Shown: positions 18,612 to 26,940 of the stretch, in pieces | Layout: each line of letters starts with the position of its first letter | Numbering within the stretch: the first letter of the stretch is position 1 | Source of the DNA: Pseudochelatococcus sp047501465 | GTDB taxonomy: Bacteria; Pseudomonadota; Alphaproteobacteria; Rhizobiales; Beijerinckiaceae | NCBI RefSeq assembly: GCF_047501465.1 | Contig: NZ_JAZDRL010000001.1 | Coordinates: forward strand, 434,001 to 498,000 | DNA: 64,000 nucleotides | Direction of reading: 5' to 3' | Position numbers and translations under genes: made by a program | Notes under the pieces: model-generated | The model's database searches: none | Seen by the model: only the letters and a program-made list of their open reading frames with translations | What the model was told of the DNA's origin: nothing

Positions 18612-20867
18612 ATGGGCAAGAAAGTGGATCTGCCGCCTCCGGGCGGTCATGACGACGGTATTGAAGTGGTGAGCCTGCGCTCGGCGCTGGAGGAGAGGTA
18701 TCTCGCCTATGCGCTATCCACAATCATGCACCGCGCATTGCCCGATGCGCGCGATGGTCTGAAGCCTGTTCATCGGCGCATTCTTTATGGTATGCGGTTG
18801 TTGCGGCTTGATCCTGGCTCTGCCTTCAAAAAATCAGCGCGTGTGGTCGGTGACGTGATGGGTCAATTCCATCCGCATGGTGACCAATCGATCTACGATG
18901 CGCTGGTGCGGCTGGCGCAGGATTTTGCGCTGCGCTATCCGCTGATCGAGGGGCAGGGCAACTTCGGTAATATCGATGGCGATAACGCCGCTGCCATGCG
19001 CTATACCGAAGCACGCATGACTATCGTTGCGCAGCTGTTGCTGCAGGGCATTGATGAGGATTCGGTTAATTTTCGTGATACATATGACGAAAGCAACCGC
19101 GAGCCGATGGTGCTTCCATCAGCGTTTCCAAATCTTCTGGCGAATGGCTCGCAGGGCATTGCAGTGGGGATGGCGACATCGATTCCGCCGCATAATGCTG
19201 CCGAGCTGTGTGATGCCGCGCTTTATCTGATCACCCATCCGCAGGCCGATACAGACAGCTTGCTGACGTTCGTGCTTGGCCCTGATCTGCCAACCGGCGG
19301 CATCATTGTCGACGATCGCGAAACGATCGCTGAAGCCTATCGCACGGGACGGGGCGGTTTTCGTGTGCGCGCCCGTTGGGAGCGTGAAGAGGCAGCGCGT
19401 GGTGTCTGGTCAGTGGTTATCACCGAGGTGCCTTATGGCGTCACCAAGGGACGTCTGATCGAAAAGATCGCGGACCTGATGCTCGCCAAAAAGCTTCCGC
19501 TGGTTGGCGATATTCGCGATGAATCCGCAGAGGATATTCGTATTGTCATTGAGCCGCGGACGAAGGCCGTTGATGATGTCCTGATGATGGAATCGCTATT
19601 CCGGCTGACCGAGCTTGAATCGCGTATTTCCCTCAACATGAACGTTTTGACCGCAGGGCAGGTGCCGAAGGTCTTGAGCCTGGCAGAGGTGCTGCGCGAG
19701 TGGCTTGATCATCGCCGTATCGTGTTGCAACGCCGGTCGCGCTTCCGTCTGGAAGCGATTGTACGCCGCCTAGAGATACTCGATGGCTTGCTGATCGTTT
19801 ATCTTGATCTTGATCGCGTGATCAAAATCATCCGCGAGGAGGACGAGGCCAAGCCTGCATTGATTGCGGCATTCGTGCTTACGGACACGCAGGCGGAGGC
19901 AATTCTTAATACGCGTCTGCGTTCATTGCGTAAACTCGAAGAGATGGAACTGCGGCGCGAGCACGAGAAGCTGACGGAAGAGAAAGCGGGGCTGGAGAGC
20001 TTGCTGGCTTCCGAGGAATTACAATGGAAGACCGTTGCTAGCGAAGTGCGCGAAGTGCGCAAGCTTTTTGGGCCGGAAACCCCACTGGGGCGCCGGCGCA
20101 CAACATTCGCGCAAGCGCCTGAAGCTGCAGCAGTCGATATGACCGAGGCGATGGTTGAGCGTGAGCCAATCACGGTTGTGCTGTCCACAAAGGGCTGGAT
20201 ACGTGCGCTGAAGGGGCATGGCAGTGACCTGGCATCATTGCAGTTCAAGGGTGATGATACGCTGTTCCTCGCTTTTGCCACCGAGACGACGGCAAAGCTG
20301 CTTGTACTCGCAGACAATGGTCGTGTGTTTACGCTTGATGCATCGAAACTACCTGGTGGTAGAGGGTTTGGTGATCCGCTGCGCTTGATGGTTGATCTCG
20401 ACGAGGGTGCTGAAATCATTGCGGCATTCCCATACACTGCCGGTGAGAAACTGTTGCTTGCAGCTTCTGACGGACGTGGTTTTGTTGCCTTGGCAGATGA
20501 GATCACAGCTAATACCCGTAAGGGCAAACAGGTGCTCAACCTTGATGCTAAGGGTAAGGCGCGCTTGTGCGTACCTGTGAAGGGCGATCATGTTGCTGTT
20601 ATCGGCGAGAATCGCAAATTGCTGGTATTCCCGCTCACGCAGCTGCCCGAGATGGTGCGTGGACGGGGAGTGCGCTTGCAGAGATATGGTGATGGCGGCG
20701 TATCAGATGTGCGCGTATTCACATTGGCCGAGGGGCTGACATGGACCGATACATCAGGTCGTACATGGACAGTGCCGGAAGCCGATATCCGTACTTGGCT
20801 TGGTAACCGCGCAGATAGCGGGCGCTTGCCGCCTAAGGGCTTCCCACGGAATAACAAGTTCGCTTGA
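18612..20867 (+). CDS. parC: DNA topoisomerase IV subunit A
   Basis: DNA-cleaving subunit that decatenates daughter chromosomes with ParE; 751 residues. The breakage-reunion domain starts near residue 20 (LEERYLAYALSTIMHRALPD), carries the quinolone-resistance region near 75 (VMGQFHPHGDQSIYDALVRL), the AAAMRYTEARMT segment with the catalytic Tyr near 120, and a coiled coil at 395-465. The C-terminal part is a beta-pinwheel with degenerate repeats. The ATG at 18612 follows AAGG. A long antisense frame covers it but is a codon-bias shadow. Confidence 0.94.
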   Translation: MGKKVDLPPPGGHDDGIEVVSLRSALEERYLAYALSTIMHRALPDARDGLKPVHRRILYGMRLLRLDPGSAFKKSARVVGDVMGQFHPHGDQSIYDALVRLAQDFALRYPLIEGQGNFGNIDGDNAAAMRYTEARMTIVAQLLLQGIDEDSVNFRDTYDESNREPMVLPSAFPNLLANGSQGIAVGMATSIPPHNAAELCDAALYLITHPQADTDSLLTFVLGPDLPTGGIIVDDRETIAEAYRTGRGGFRVRARWEREEAARGVWSVVITEVPYGVTKGRLIEKIADLMLAKKLPLVGDIRDESAEDIRIVIEPRTKAVDDVLMMESLFRLTELESRISLNMNVLTAGQVPKVLSLAEVLREWLDHRRIVLQRRSRFRLEAIVRRLEILDGLLIVYLDLDRVIKIIREEDEAKPALIAAFVLTDTQAEAILNTRLRSLRKLEEMELRREHEKLTEEKAGLESLLASEELQWKTVASEVREVRKLFGPETPLGRRRTTFAQAPEAAAVDMTEAMVEREPITVVLSTKGWIRALKGHGSDLASLQFKGDDTLFLAFATETTAKLLVLADNGRVFTLDASKLPGGRGFGDPLRLMVDLDEGAEIIAAFPYTAGEKLLLAASDGRGFVALADEITANTRKGKQVLNLDAKGKARLCVPVKGDHVAVIGENRKLLVFPLTQLPEMVRGRGVRLQRYGDGGVSDVRVFTLAEGLTWTDTSGRTWTVPEADIRTWLGNRADSGRLPPKGFPRNNKFA

Positions 20868-20892
20868 TATAGGTAATTTGCCCGATACTCAT

Positions 20893-20925
20893 GGCTCAGG
20901 GAGATGCGTTGGGTTGTCCTGAGCC
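20893..20925 (+). terminator. Possible terminator hairpin after parC
   Basis: An eight-base perfect stem GGCTCAGG / CCTGAGCC with a 17-base loop begins 25 bases after the parC stop. There is no T-run, so termination would need Rho or be inefficient. Confidence 0.35.
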
Positions 20926-21062
20926 CTGTAGCTTGAAGGCCGGTTATAAGAACGTCGCTATATGTCGCACGCGCTACTTTTTCCTTGTGCTTGCATGGGC
21001 AGCGACATGCAGATACGCAGCTTTGGCTTAAATTTTAATATTTTCAATAGGGAGCGAAGAAC

Positions 21063-21662
21063 ATGGCAATGGCGGGCGGAAAACGGATACTGCCTTTAGC
21101 GGTATTTCTGGTCGGGTTGCTGATTCTGGGTGGCGCAATCATGTTGCAGTTGCGGGAAACTGCAAACACGCCAGCACCATCGGCCATAGGTGGGCCATTC
21201 ACGCTGACCAGTTCCAACGGTAATACCGTGACGGAAAAAGACTTCCTTGGTAAGCCAACGCTTATCTTCTTTGGCTTTACCCGTTGCCCTGACATCTGCC
21301 CGACGACGCTTTTTGAAGTTTCGGAAATGCTGAAAGCAGCTGGTAGCGATGCCGAGCGAGTGAATATTTTGTTCGTATCAGTTGATCCTGATCGCGATAC
21401 GCCAGCCTCGTTGAAGGAATATCTTGAAAGCTTCGATACACGCATTCTCGGACTGAGCGGTACGCAGGAGCAGATTGACGAGATCAGCAAGCTCTATCGT
21501 GTTTATGCGCGAAAAATCCCGACAGGCGATGCACCGGACGATTACACAATGGATCATACGGCCATTGTCTATCTGATGGATAAGCAGGGGCGCTTCGTGA
21601 ATGCTTTCAATCTGCAGCGCCCGCCAGAAGAATCTGCGAACGATCTCAAGAAATATCTCTGA
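21063..21662 (+). CDS. SCO1/SenC-type copper chaperone
   Basis: Membrane-anchored thioredoxin-fold protein that delivers copper to the CuA centre of cytochrome c oxidase; 199 residues. One N-terminal membrane segment lies at about 8-28 and the domain faces the periplasm. Copper ligands are visible: CPDICP near residue 79 (CxxxC) and the His in DYTMDHTAIVYL near 168. No cytochrome oxidase genes are adjacent, so it stands alone here. The last 17 bases overlap the convergent glycosyltransferase gene. Confidence 0.9.
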   Translation: MAMAGGKRILPLAVFLVGLLILGGAIMLQLRETANTPAPSAIGGPFTLTSSNGNTVTEKDFLGKPTLIFFGFTRCPDICPTTLFEVSEMLKAAGSDAERVNILFVSVDPDRDTPASLKEYLESFDTRILGLSGTQEQIDEISKLYRVYARKIPTGDAPDDYTMDHTAIVYLMDKQGRFVNAFNLQRPPEESANDLKKYL

Positions 21663-23496
21663 GCTGGATATCCGTGCGTTGGCGCGAGATGCCATGGCTT
21701 GTTTTGTTCCAATGGCTTGGAGCAACAATCAGGTCATATAATCCGCGCCACGTAGCAACCGTTAGCATTGTCATATAAAGTGGAAGTAGTGGCAGCGCCC
21801 ATAAAAGCTTCAACCGGCGTCGGCGCGATAATCCGACAATGATTGGTACCACAAGCGCCAAAAGGCCACTGATCCACACGGCGCCGGAAAAACCCAGAAT
21901 AAGCGCTCTGACCCATTCATGTGCTTCTCCAAAAGTGACGATGATCATCCATATCGATACTGGCAAAAACAAGGGCATGCCAAGCGCACCGACAACTGTG
22001 CCAAACATAAGTGATGATGTCATCATAAAGCCGGTTGGCCCCAGCTCTCGCCATGTTGCCATGGGATTGCGCGAATGCGTGATGCATACCTGCATCCATC
22101 CCTTCATCCATCTGGAGCGCTGAGCGAGCCAGGCACGTATGCCAATCGGGGCTTCTTCCCGCGTAACAGATTGCAACTGCTTCACTTCATATCCAAATCG
22201 TGCCAGCCGGATACCGAGATCGGCGTCTTCTGTGACATTCCATGCATCCCAGGCCCCGATCCTACGAAGGATATCAATTCGGAAATGGTTTGATGTACCC
22301 CCCAGAGGTAAAGGTAGGCCTGCTGCGGTTAGTCCTGGATTGACCGCATCAAACAGAGCCGCATACTCAATGGCAAACATGCATGAGCAAAAGCTCTCCG
22401 AAGCGTTGTCAATCACAAGGTGCGCCTGAAGACACGCAGCATCTGGAAAGGCGCGAAACATTGCGACGGCTTGGCGCAGCTGCCGCGGATCAGGAATATC
22501 TTCTGCATCATAGATAACCACATGGCTGCCGCGTGCTTGCGCTAAAGCAATATTGAGTGCGCGCGGTTTAGTACGTGGTTTTCCATCTGGTGCAATAAGA
22601 ATGCGAATATGATGTGGCGGTTGGCAATCTTCGATCGCTTTGCGTGTCCGCCAGTCGTCTTCTTCCAGTGCCAGTATAATATCAAGTTTGGCAGCTGGAT
22701 AATCTATGGCTTTGAGCGCCTGCAATAGCTGCGGGATAATCTCTGTTTCATTATATAATGCTACAATAATAGAATAGATTGGCAAATCTGCATCATCAAT
22801 TGCAGGAGAAGGGCTTGTTTCATTTGCCCACTCAAGCTTTTCAAGGGCACATGAGAGGCGCAAAACGGCCATTGTCAGGAATATTAATGCAAGTAATAGC
22901 ATAGACAATTCAAGCACTAGCATTGGTGCTATCATTAAGCCTGTAAAAAACAGGGCTGCCATACCCAAAAGTGTCATACGCTGTGGTTGGCTCATCCCGT
23001 CACGAAATGATAGATGGGGCATGGCTTGGGCCAGGCCATGGGCAGCCTCGTAAGCGATTTCATTTTTGAAATGATGTTGTGCAAGCTCAGCCAACCGGCC
23101 AGGTGAAGCCAGTGCTATGCCCGCCCCCTTCAAGGGATATCGATGATGAAACAGGGCTCTTATCGCGCGTCCGTTTGGGGCGATGGCAACATGTAGGTCC
23201 AGCTCATTGTGGGCCAACGGCAAAATACCGGTTGTCAAGGCTTGCGGGTAACGCGCATCATTTCCTGCTGTAGCGGTTGCGGGGAGAAACGGCACCTCAA
23301 GTTCGGCTGCAAGCGCCCGATAAAGTGCATCTTCCGAAATCAGTCCTAATGCCAGTACGGCATCTGTTGAAGATACGCGCCATTTGCTCGCCAATTCGCT
23401 TGCTGACTTAAGCGAGGCAGCTGAAATGCCATAGCGAGCGAGATAGGCAATATCGGTAGGTATGCCGCTTGCATTTTTCAAAATGATTTTATTCAT
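21646..23496 (-). CDS. Membrane glycosyltransferase family 2 with N-terminal MshEN-like domain
   Basis: Processive-type glycosyltransferase of 616 residues. Residues about 1-150 resemble the N-terminal domain of type II secretion ATPases (MshEN; LGLISEDALYRALAAELEVPFLP), a fold that in some proteins binds cyclic-di-GMP. Two hydrophobic helices (about 178-215) precede the GT-A domain: YSIIVALYNETEIIPQLL near 243, DAED near 330, TEDADLG near 424 and the QRSRWMKGW motif near 460, the D,D,D,Q(R/Q)xRW pattern. Further membrane helices follow at 492-585. Likely makes or exports an envelope polysaccharide; product unknown. Confidence 0.85.
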   Translation of the reverse strand: MNKIILKNASGIPTDIAYLARYGISAASLKSASELASKWRVSSTDAVLALGLISEDALYRALAAELEVPFLPATATAGNDARYPQALTTGILPLAHNELDLHVAIAPNGRAIRALFHHRYPLKGAGIALASPGRLAELAQHHFKNEIAYEAAHGLAQAMPHLSFRDGMSQPQRMTLLGMAALFFTGLMIAPMLVLELSMLLLALIFLTMAVLRLSCALEKLEWANETSPSPAIDDADLPIYSIIVALYNETEIIPQLLQALKAIDYPAAKLDIILALEEDDWRTRKAIEDCQPPHHIRILIAPDGKPRTKPRALNIALAQARGSHVVIYDAEDIPDPRQLRQAVAMFRAFPDAACLQAHLVIDNASESFCSCMFAIEYAALFDAVNPGLTAAGLPLPLGGTSNHFRIDILRRIGAWDAWNVTEDADLGIRLARFGYEVKQLQSVTREEAPIGIRAWLAQRSRWMKGWMQVCITHSRNPMATWRELGPTGFMMTSSLMFGTVVGALGMPLFLPVSIWMIIVTFGEAHEWVRALILGFSGAVWISGLLALVVPIIVGLSRRRRLKLLWALPLLPLYMTMLTVATWRGLYDLIVAPSHWNKTSHGISRQRTDIQLRDIS

Positions 23497-23612
23497 CTGG
23501 AACTACCTGCGGTCATCCGCAACGGCTTGGGGAAAGCCATTTATTTCCTCGTTAATTGATATGAGAACGGCAGTTCCCACCGTCGGTGGTTCAATATAAG
23601 ATTGCCAGCACG

Positions 23613-24557
23613 ATGAGATATCTTCCTATAGCAACACGACAAATCTGTCACGCTTCCGCTCTGCTGATCGCCGCCATATGGGCGGGGGGGCTGCTATTGA
23701 GCGTGGCTTATCCGCAATCGCCCGCTCGTGCTGAATCGCTACCGATGGCGCTTAAGGCACCAGCTATTGCTGTGCCTGGCTTTTGGGGGGCAGAAGAGCG
23801 GGTGCAAAAGCCCGATCTTATTGGTGCACGAGTGGTGCGTTTTCTAACGGATGATGAGTTTCCACCCTTGCATTTTGCAGGTGCTGATGGGCAGCCAACA
23901 GGCTTTTCGGTGGAACTTGCGCGCGCAGCTTGTGCCATTCTGGATATGAGTTGCACAGTGCAAGTGCGGCGTTTCGATACATTGCTCGATTCGCTTGCGG
24001 AACGTCGTGGAGATGTTGTAGCTGCAGCAATTCCCATTCGGCCTACGCTTTATGGCCGTTTCAGCGTTACCGGTCCTTATCACCGCATGCCCGCGCGCTT
24101 TGCTGTGAAAAAAGCTGTCGAGAGCAGTGCTGCGGGGAAGGTTTCTGAAAAAACTGTCGCCCTAACGCCGGACGCGCTGGCAGGAAAACGTGTTGCGATT
24201 GTGCAAGGCACCGCGCATGAGGCCTATATTACAGAGTTTTTTCCACGTGCTGAACGTGTCCTCTTCACTGATCTTCAGACCGCGGAAATAGCCCTCAAGG
24301 CCGGCGAGGTGCATTACCTTTTTGCTGACGGGATGTCGCTTGCGCTGTGGCTTAATGGCGCATCAGCAGACGGCTGTTGCAGCTTTGCTGGTGGACCTTA
24401 CCTGGAAAGCCGCTTTTTCGGTGAAGGCGTTGGATTCATCTTGCGCAAAGATGATCTCGCCTTACGTAATGCCTTGGACTATGCGCTGCGTAAGCTATGG
24501 GAAAATGGCACTTATACTGAGATCTACCTGCGCCATTTTCCTGTAAGCTTTTACTGA
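23613..24557 (+). CDS. Periplasmic substrate-binding protein (family 3 type)
   Basis: A solute-binding protein of about 314 residues resembling amino-acid-type SBP_bac_3 proteins. A signal peptide with a hydrophobic core (ALLIAAIWAGGLLLSVAY) is followed by RFLTDDEFPPLHFAGADGQPTGFSVELARAA cut here to its key parts: the FPPLxF and GFSVELA blocks, then the KRVAIVQGTAHEAYI and FADGMSLALWL segments. No permease or ATPase gene is adjacent, so it may serve a distant transporter or act as a sensor. I prefer the ATG at 23613 to an upstream GTG at 23586; neither has a strong ribosome binding site. Confidence 0.82.
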   Translation: MRYLPIATRQICHASALLIAAIWAGGLLLSVAYPQSPARAESLPMALKAPAIAVPGFWGAEERVQKPDLIGARVVRFLTDDEFPPLHFAGADGQPTGFSVELARAACAILDMSCTVQVRRFDTLLDSLAERRGDVVAAAIPIRPTLYGRFSVTGPYHRMPARFAVKKAVESSAAGKVSEKTVALTPDALAGKRVAIVQGTAHEAYITEFFPRAERVLFTDLQTAEIALKAGEVHYLFADGMSLALWLNGASADGCCSFAGGPYLESRFFGEGVGFILRKDDLALRNALDYALRKLWENGTYTEIYLRHFPVSFY

Positions 24558-24565
24558 AGCATCCT

Positions 24566-24838
24566 TTAACGCGAGCCGCTGCGTAGCAAGCGTAGTAAAA
24601 ACCAGATTGGTAATACCACCATAGCACCGTAAATAAGCCATGAGCCAATATTGCGGAGGCTTTCGAAGCCTTCGTCAATCAATCTGGTAACAAGGGTGAC
24701 AATACCATCATAGAGATCTACGGGCGTTATTCCCCACCAGGACATGATCGCGCCAACGATAAGTGATAGGAACACCAACCTGATTAGAACGCCGCCAGGT
24801 GTGCCACCTATAAAGCGGTTGAGGGAATCATTTGACAT
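24566..24838 (-). CDS. DUF6460-type small membrane protein
   Basis: A 90-residue protein with two membrane helices at about residues 17-36 and 65-83 and a SLNRFIGGTPGGVLIRL N-terminus that matches a small family widespread in Hyphomicrobiales (DUF6460). Function unknown. GGAAAG precedes the ATG. It ends eight bases from the convergent substrate-binding protein gene. Confidence 0.75.
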   Translation of the reverse strand: MSNDSLNRFIGGTPGGVLIRLVFLSLIVGAIMSWWGITPVDLYDGIVTLVTRLIDEGFESLRNIGSWLIYGAMVVLPIWFLLRLLRSGSR

Positions 24839-25019
24839 ACTGGGTTCTTTCCAAGGTGCAACTGATTACAGTTATTATTTTAGCATGTATCTGATCGCGC
24901 TTCTTAAGCCAATCGGTGAAGGCGGTCTTGTGTGGGATAGGGCGTTGGCCATGATAACCTCAGACCCGAATCGCAAGAATTAAGCCACTTGCCATCGCAG
25001 CTGTTTTGGAAGAATGACC

Positions 25020-26009
25020 ATGGCGAATGTTCCATATGATCCATCCGTGCTTGATGCATCGCTATTTGATCCGGCGCTTATCGATGCGGAAACACGGGCG
25101 CTGAACGCTGCCATTGTCGAACGTATCAACTCCTTTCCTGATCAGTGGAGCATGGCTCCAGCCGACGTCCGTATTGCGCGGGCACAGGGGCTTGGTGCTT
25201 TCCCCGCGCCTGTTTTTAGCCCTCGGGCACGGATAATAACCATTGAGGGAAAGAGTGGAGGAATTCCATTACGTATCATAGAACCGCAGGATGAAGATGG
25301 TCGTGCGCGACAACCACGCGGGGTGTTTCTGCATGTTCATGGTGGGGGATGGACATTCGGAACTGCTGATAGTCAGGATATTCGCCTTCAGCGTCTTGCC
25401 GACAAGCTCGGTATCGTAACAGCTTCGGTTGAATATCGACTTGCGCCAGAGAATCCCTACCCTGCTGCGCCTGATGACTGTGAAATGGCAGCATTGTGGT
25501 TGGCGCGGGAAGGGTTGGCGCTTTTTGGCACGGATCGTTGTTTTATTGGTGGTGAGTCAGCCGGTGCGCATCTTTCGCTCGTTACCATGTTGCGGTTACG
25601 CGATAAGCATGGACTAACACCATTTAGTGCAGCTGTTCTCACATCGGGCTGTTATGATCTTGGTTTGACACCGAGTGCGCGCCAGTGGGGTGAAGAAAAG
25701 CTGGTGCTAAATACACGTGATCTTGAAAATTTTGTCTCGAATTTTATTGGTGCAACCGCGGCCAATACAGCCGATATCTCGCCCATATATGCTGATTTGC
25801 GCGGAATGCCGCCGGCTCATCTTTTGGTGGGGACGCGCGATGCGCTGCTCGATGATACACTATTTCTTCACGGCCGCTGGATCGCTGCAGGGAATGAGGC
25901 AGATTTAGCCGTTTGGCGGGGAGGCGCACATGTATTTATCGTATTTCCAGGGATGTTGGCTGAACGGGCGCTAACACGGGCTGAAGCGTTTTTGGCTAGA
26001 TTTCTATAG
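25020..26009 (+). CDS. Alpha/beta hydrolase, hormone-sensitive-lipase-like esterase
   Basis: Carboxylesterase of the HSL/acetyl-esterase branch (alpha/beta hydrolase fold 3), 329 residues. The oxyanion-hole motif HVHGGGWTFG is near residue 103, the nucleophile elbow GGESAGAH near 180, the acid is probably the Asp in VGTRDALLDD near 274, and the His in GGAHVF near 303. No signal peptide is visible, so it should be cytoplasmic. ATG codons at 25014 and 25020 compete; GGAAG is better spaced for the second. The natural substrate is unknown. Confidence 0.88.
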   Translation: MANVPYDPSVLDASLFDPALIDAETRALNAAIVERINSFPDQWSMAPADVRIARAQGLGAFPAPVFSPRARIITIEGKSGGIPLRIIEPQDEDGRARQPRGVFLHVHGGGWTFGTADSQDIRLQRLADKLGIVTASVEYRLAPENPYPAAPDDCEMAALWLAREGLALFGTDRCFIGGESAGAHLSLVTMLRLRDKHGLTPFSAAVLTSGCYDLGLTPSARQWGEEKLVLNTRDLENFVSNFIGATAANTADISPIYADLRGMPPAHLLVGTRDALLDDTLFLHGRWIAAGNEADLAVWRGGAHVFIVFPGMLAERALTRAEAFLARFL

Positions 26010-26018
26010 GTCATCTTA

Positions 26019-26687
26019 TCAGGAAGCGTTTGGTGTACCTGCTGATGCAGCAATGCGAGCGGCTGCAATTACCGCTTGTGTGCGGCTTTCAACGCCAAGC
26101 TTTTGAAGAATTGCAGAGACATGGGCCTTCACGGTTGCTTCAGAAACCGTCAGTTCATAGGCAATTTGTTTATTGAGCAGACCTTCGGACAGCATCATAA
26201 GCACGCGCACTTGCTGTGGGGTCAGGCTTGTAAGGCGGCGGATCAGCTCGTTTGTTTCGCGATCTGTCGGCTGGCTGAGATCAATATCAGACGGCACCCA
26301 GGTGCGCCCTTCTAAAATGGCTTGCAGGGCTTGTCCCATTGTTGGCACGTCAAGGGATTTTGGAATAAATCCTGAGGCGCCATAATCGATTGAGCGACGG
26401 ATTACCGCTGGGTCATCGTTAGCGGAAACGATCGCTACGGGTAGATCAGGATATTGTGCGCGTAAATAAATCAGGCCGGAAAAACCTTGTACATCAGGCA
26501 TGGTCAGATCAAGCAGCGCCAGATCCGCTGTTCCCTTTTGTGCAAGCACATCAAGTAACGATGAGAAGTTGCCGCTTTCCGAAATCTCTGTTCCAGCAAT
26601 AACGGCCTCAATCGCCTGTCGCAGTGCGCCGCGGAATAGCGGGTGGTCATCAGCGATGACAATCCTTGCCGATGGCTCAGTGTTCAA
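26019..26687 (-). CDS. NarL/FixJ-type response regulator
   Basis: Two-component transcription factor of 222 residues. The receiver domain spans about 7-125 with the acidic pair ADDH, the phospho-acceptor Asp in LLDLTMPD near 59 and the conserved Lys in GFIPKS near 108. A LuxR-type helix-turn-helix spans about 150-205 (LTPQQVRVLMMLSEG, NKQIAYELTVSEATVKAHV). The start is TTG at 26687 behind a strong GGGGGAAGAG. No sensor kinase is adjacent, so it is an orphan regulator in this window. Confidence 0.9.
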   Translation of the reverse strand: MNTEPSARIVIADDHPLFRGALRQAIEAVIAGTEISESGNFSSLLDVLAQKGTADLALLDLTMPDVQGFSGLIYLRAQYPDLPVAIVSANDDPAVIRRSIDYGASGFIPKSLDVPTMGQALQAILEGRTWVPSDIDLSQPTDRETNELIRRLTSLTPQQVRVLMMLSEGLLNKQIAYELTVSEATVKAHVSAILQKLGVESRTQAVIAAARIAASAGTPNAS

Positions 26688-26940
26688 AACTCTTCCCCCG
26701 CATCTTTATGGTTTGACCAGAGTATCTCTGGTTGCTTCCAAAAGGTCATTTATCGAGACTTCCTCCCTAATTCAGCAGTGCAGAGAGGTGTCTCATTAGG
26801 AATTATATTAAACAAGTAGCCGATGTCGATGGTAACAGGCCGGTTGTGACTAATTGGTTAGCCTCAGATCATGCTATTTGGAAAAGAGAGCTCCATGGGA
26901 TAAAATGATGTGCGGCTACAAGGCCTTATCCGTTGAGGCA

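Noticed and set aside
19799..20539. 246-codon open frame antisense to parC
   Set aside because: Low-complexity Ser/Arg composition typical of reverse-strand shadows in GC-rich genes; parC is intact on the sense strand.
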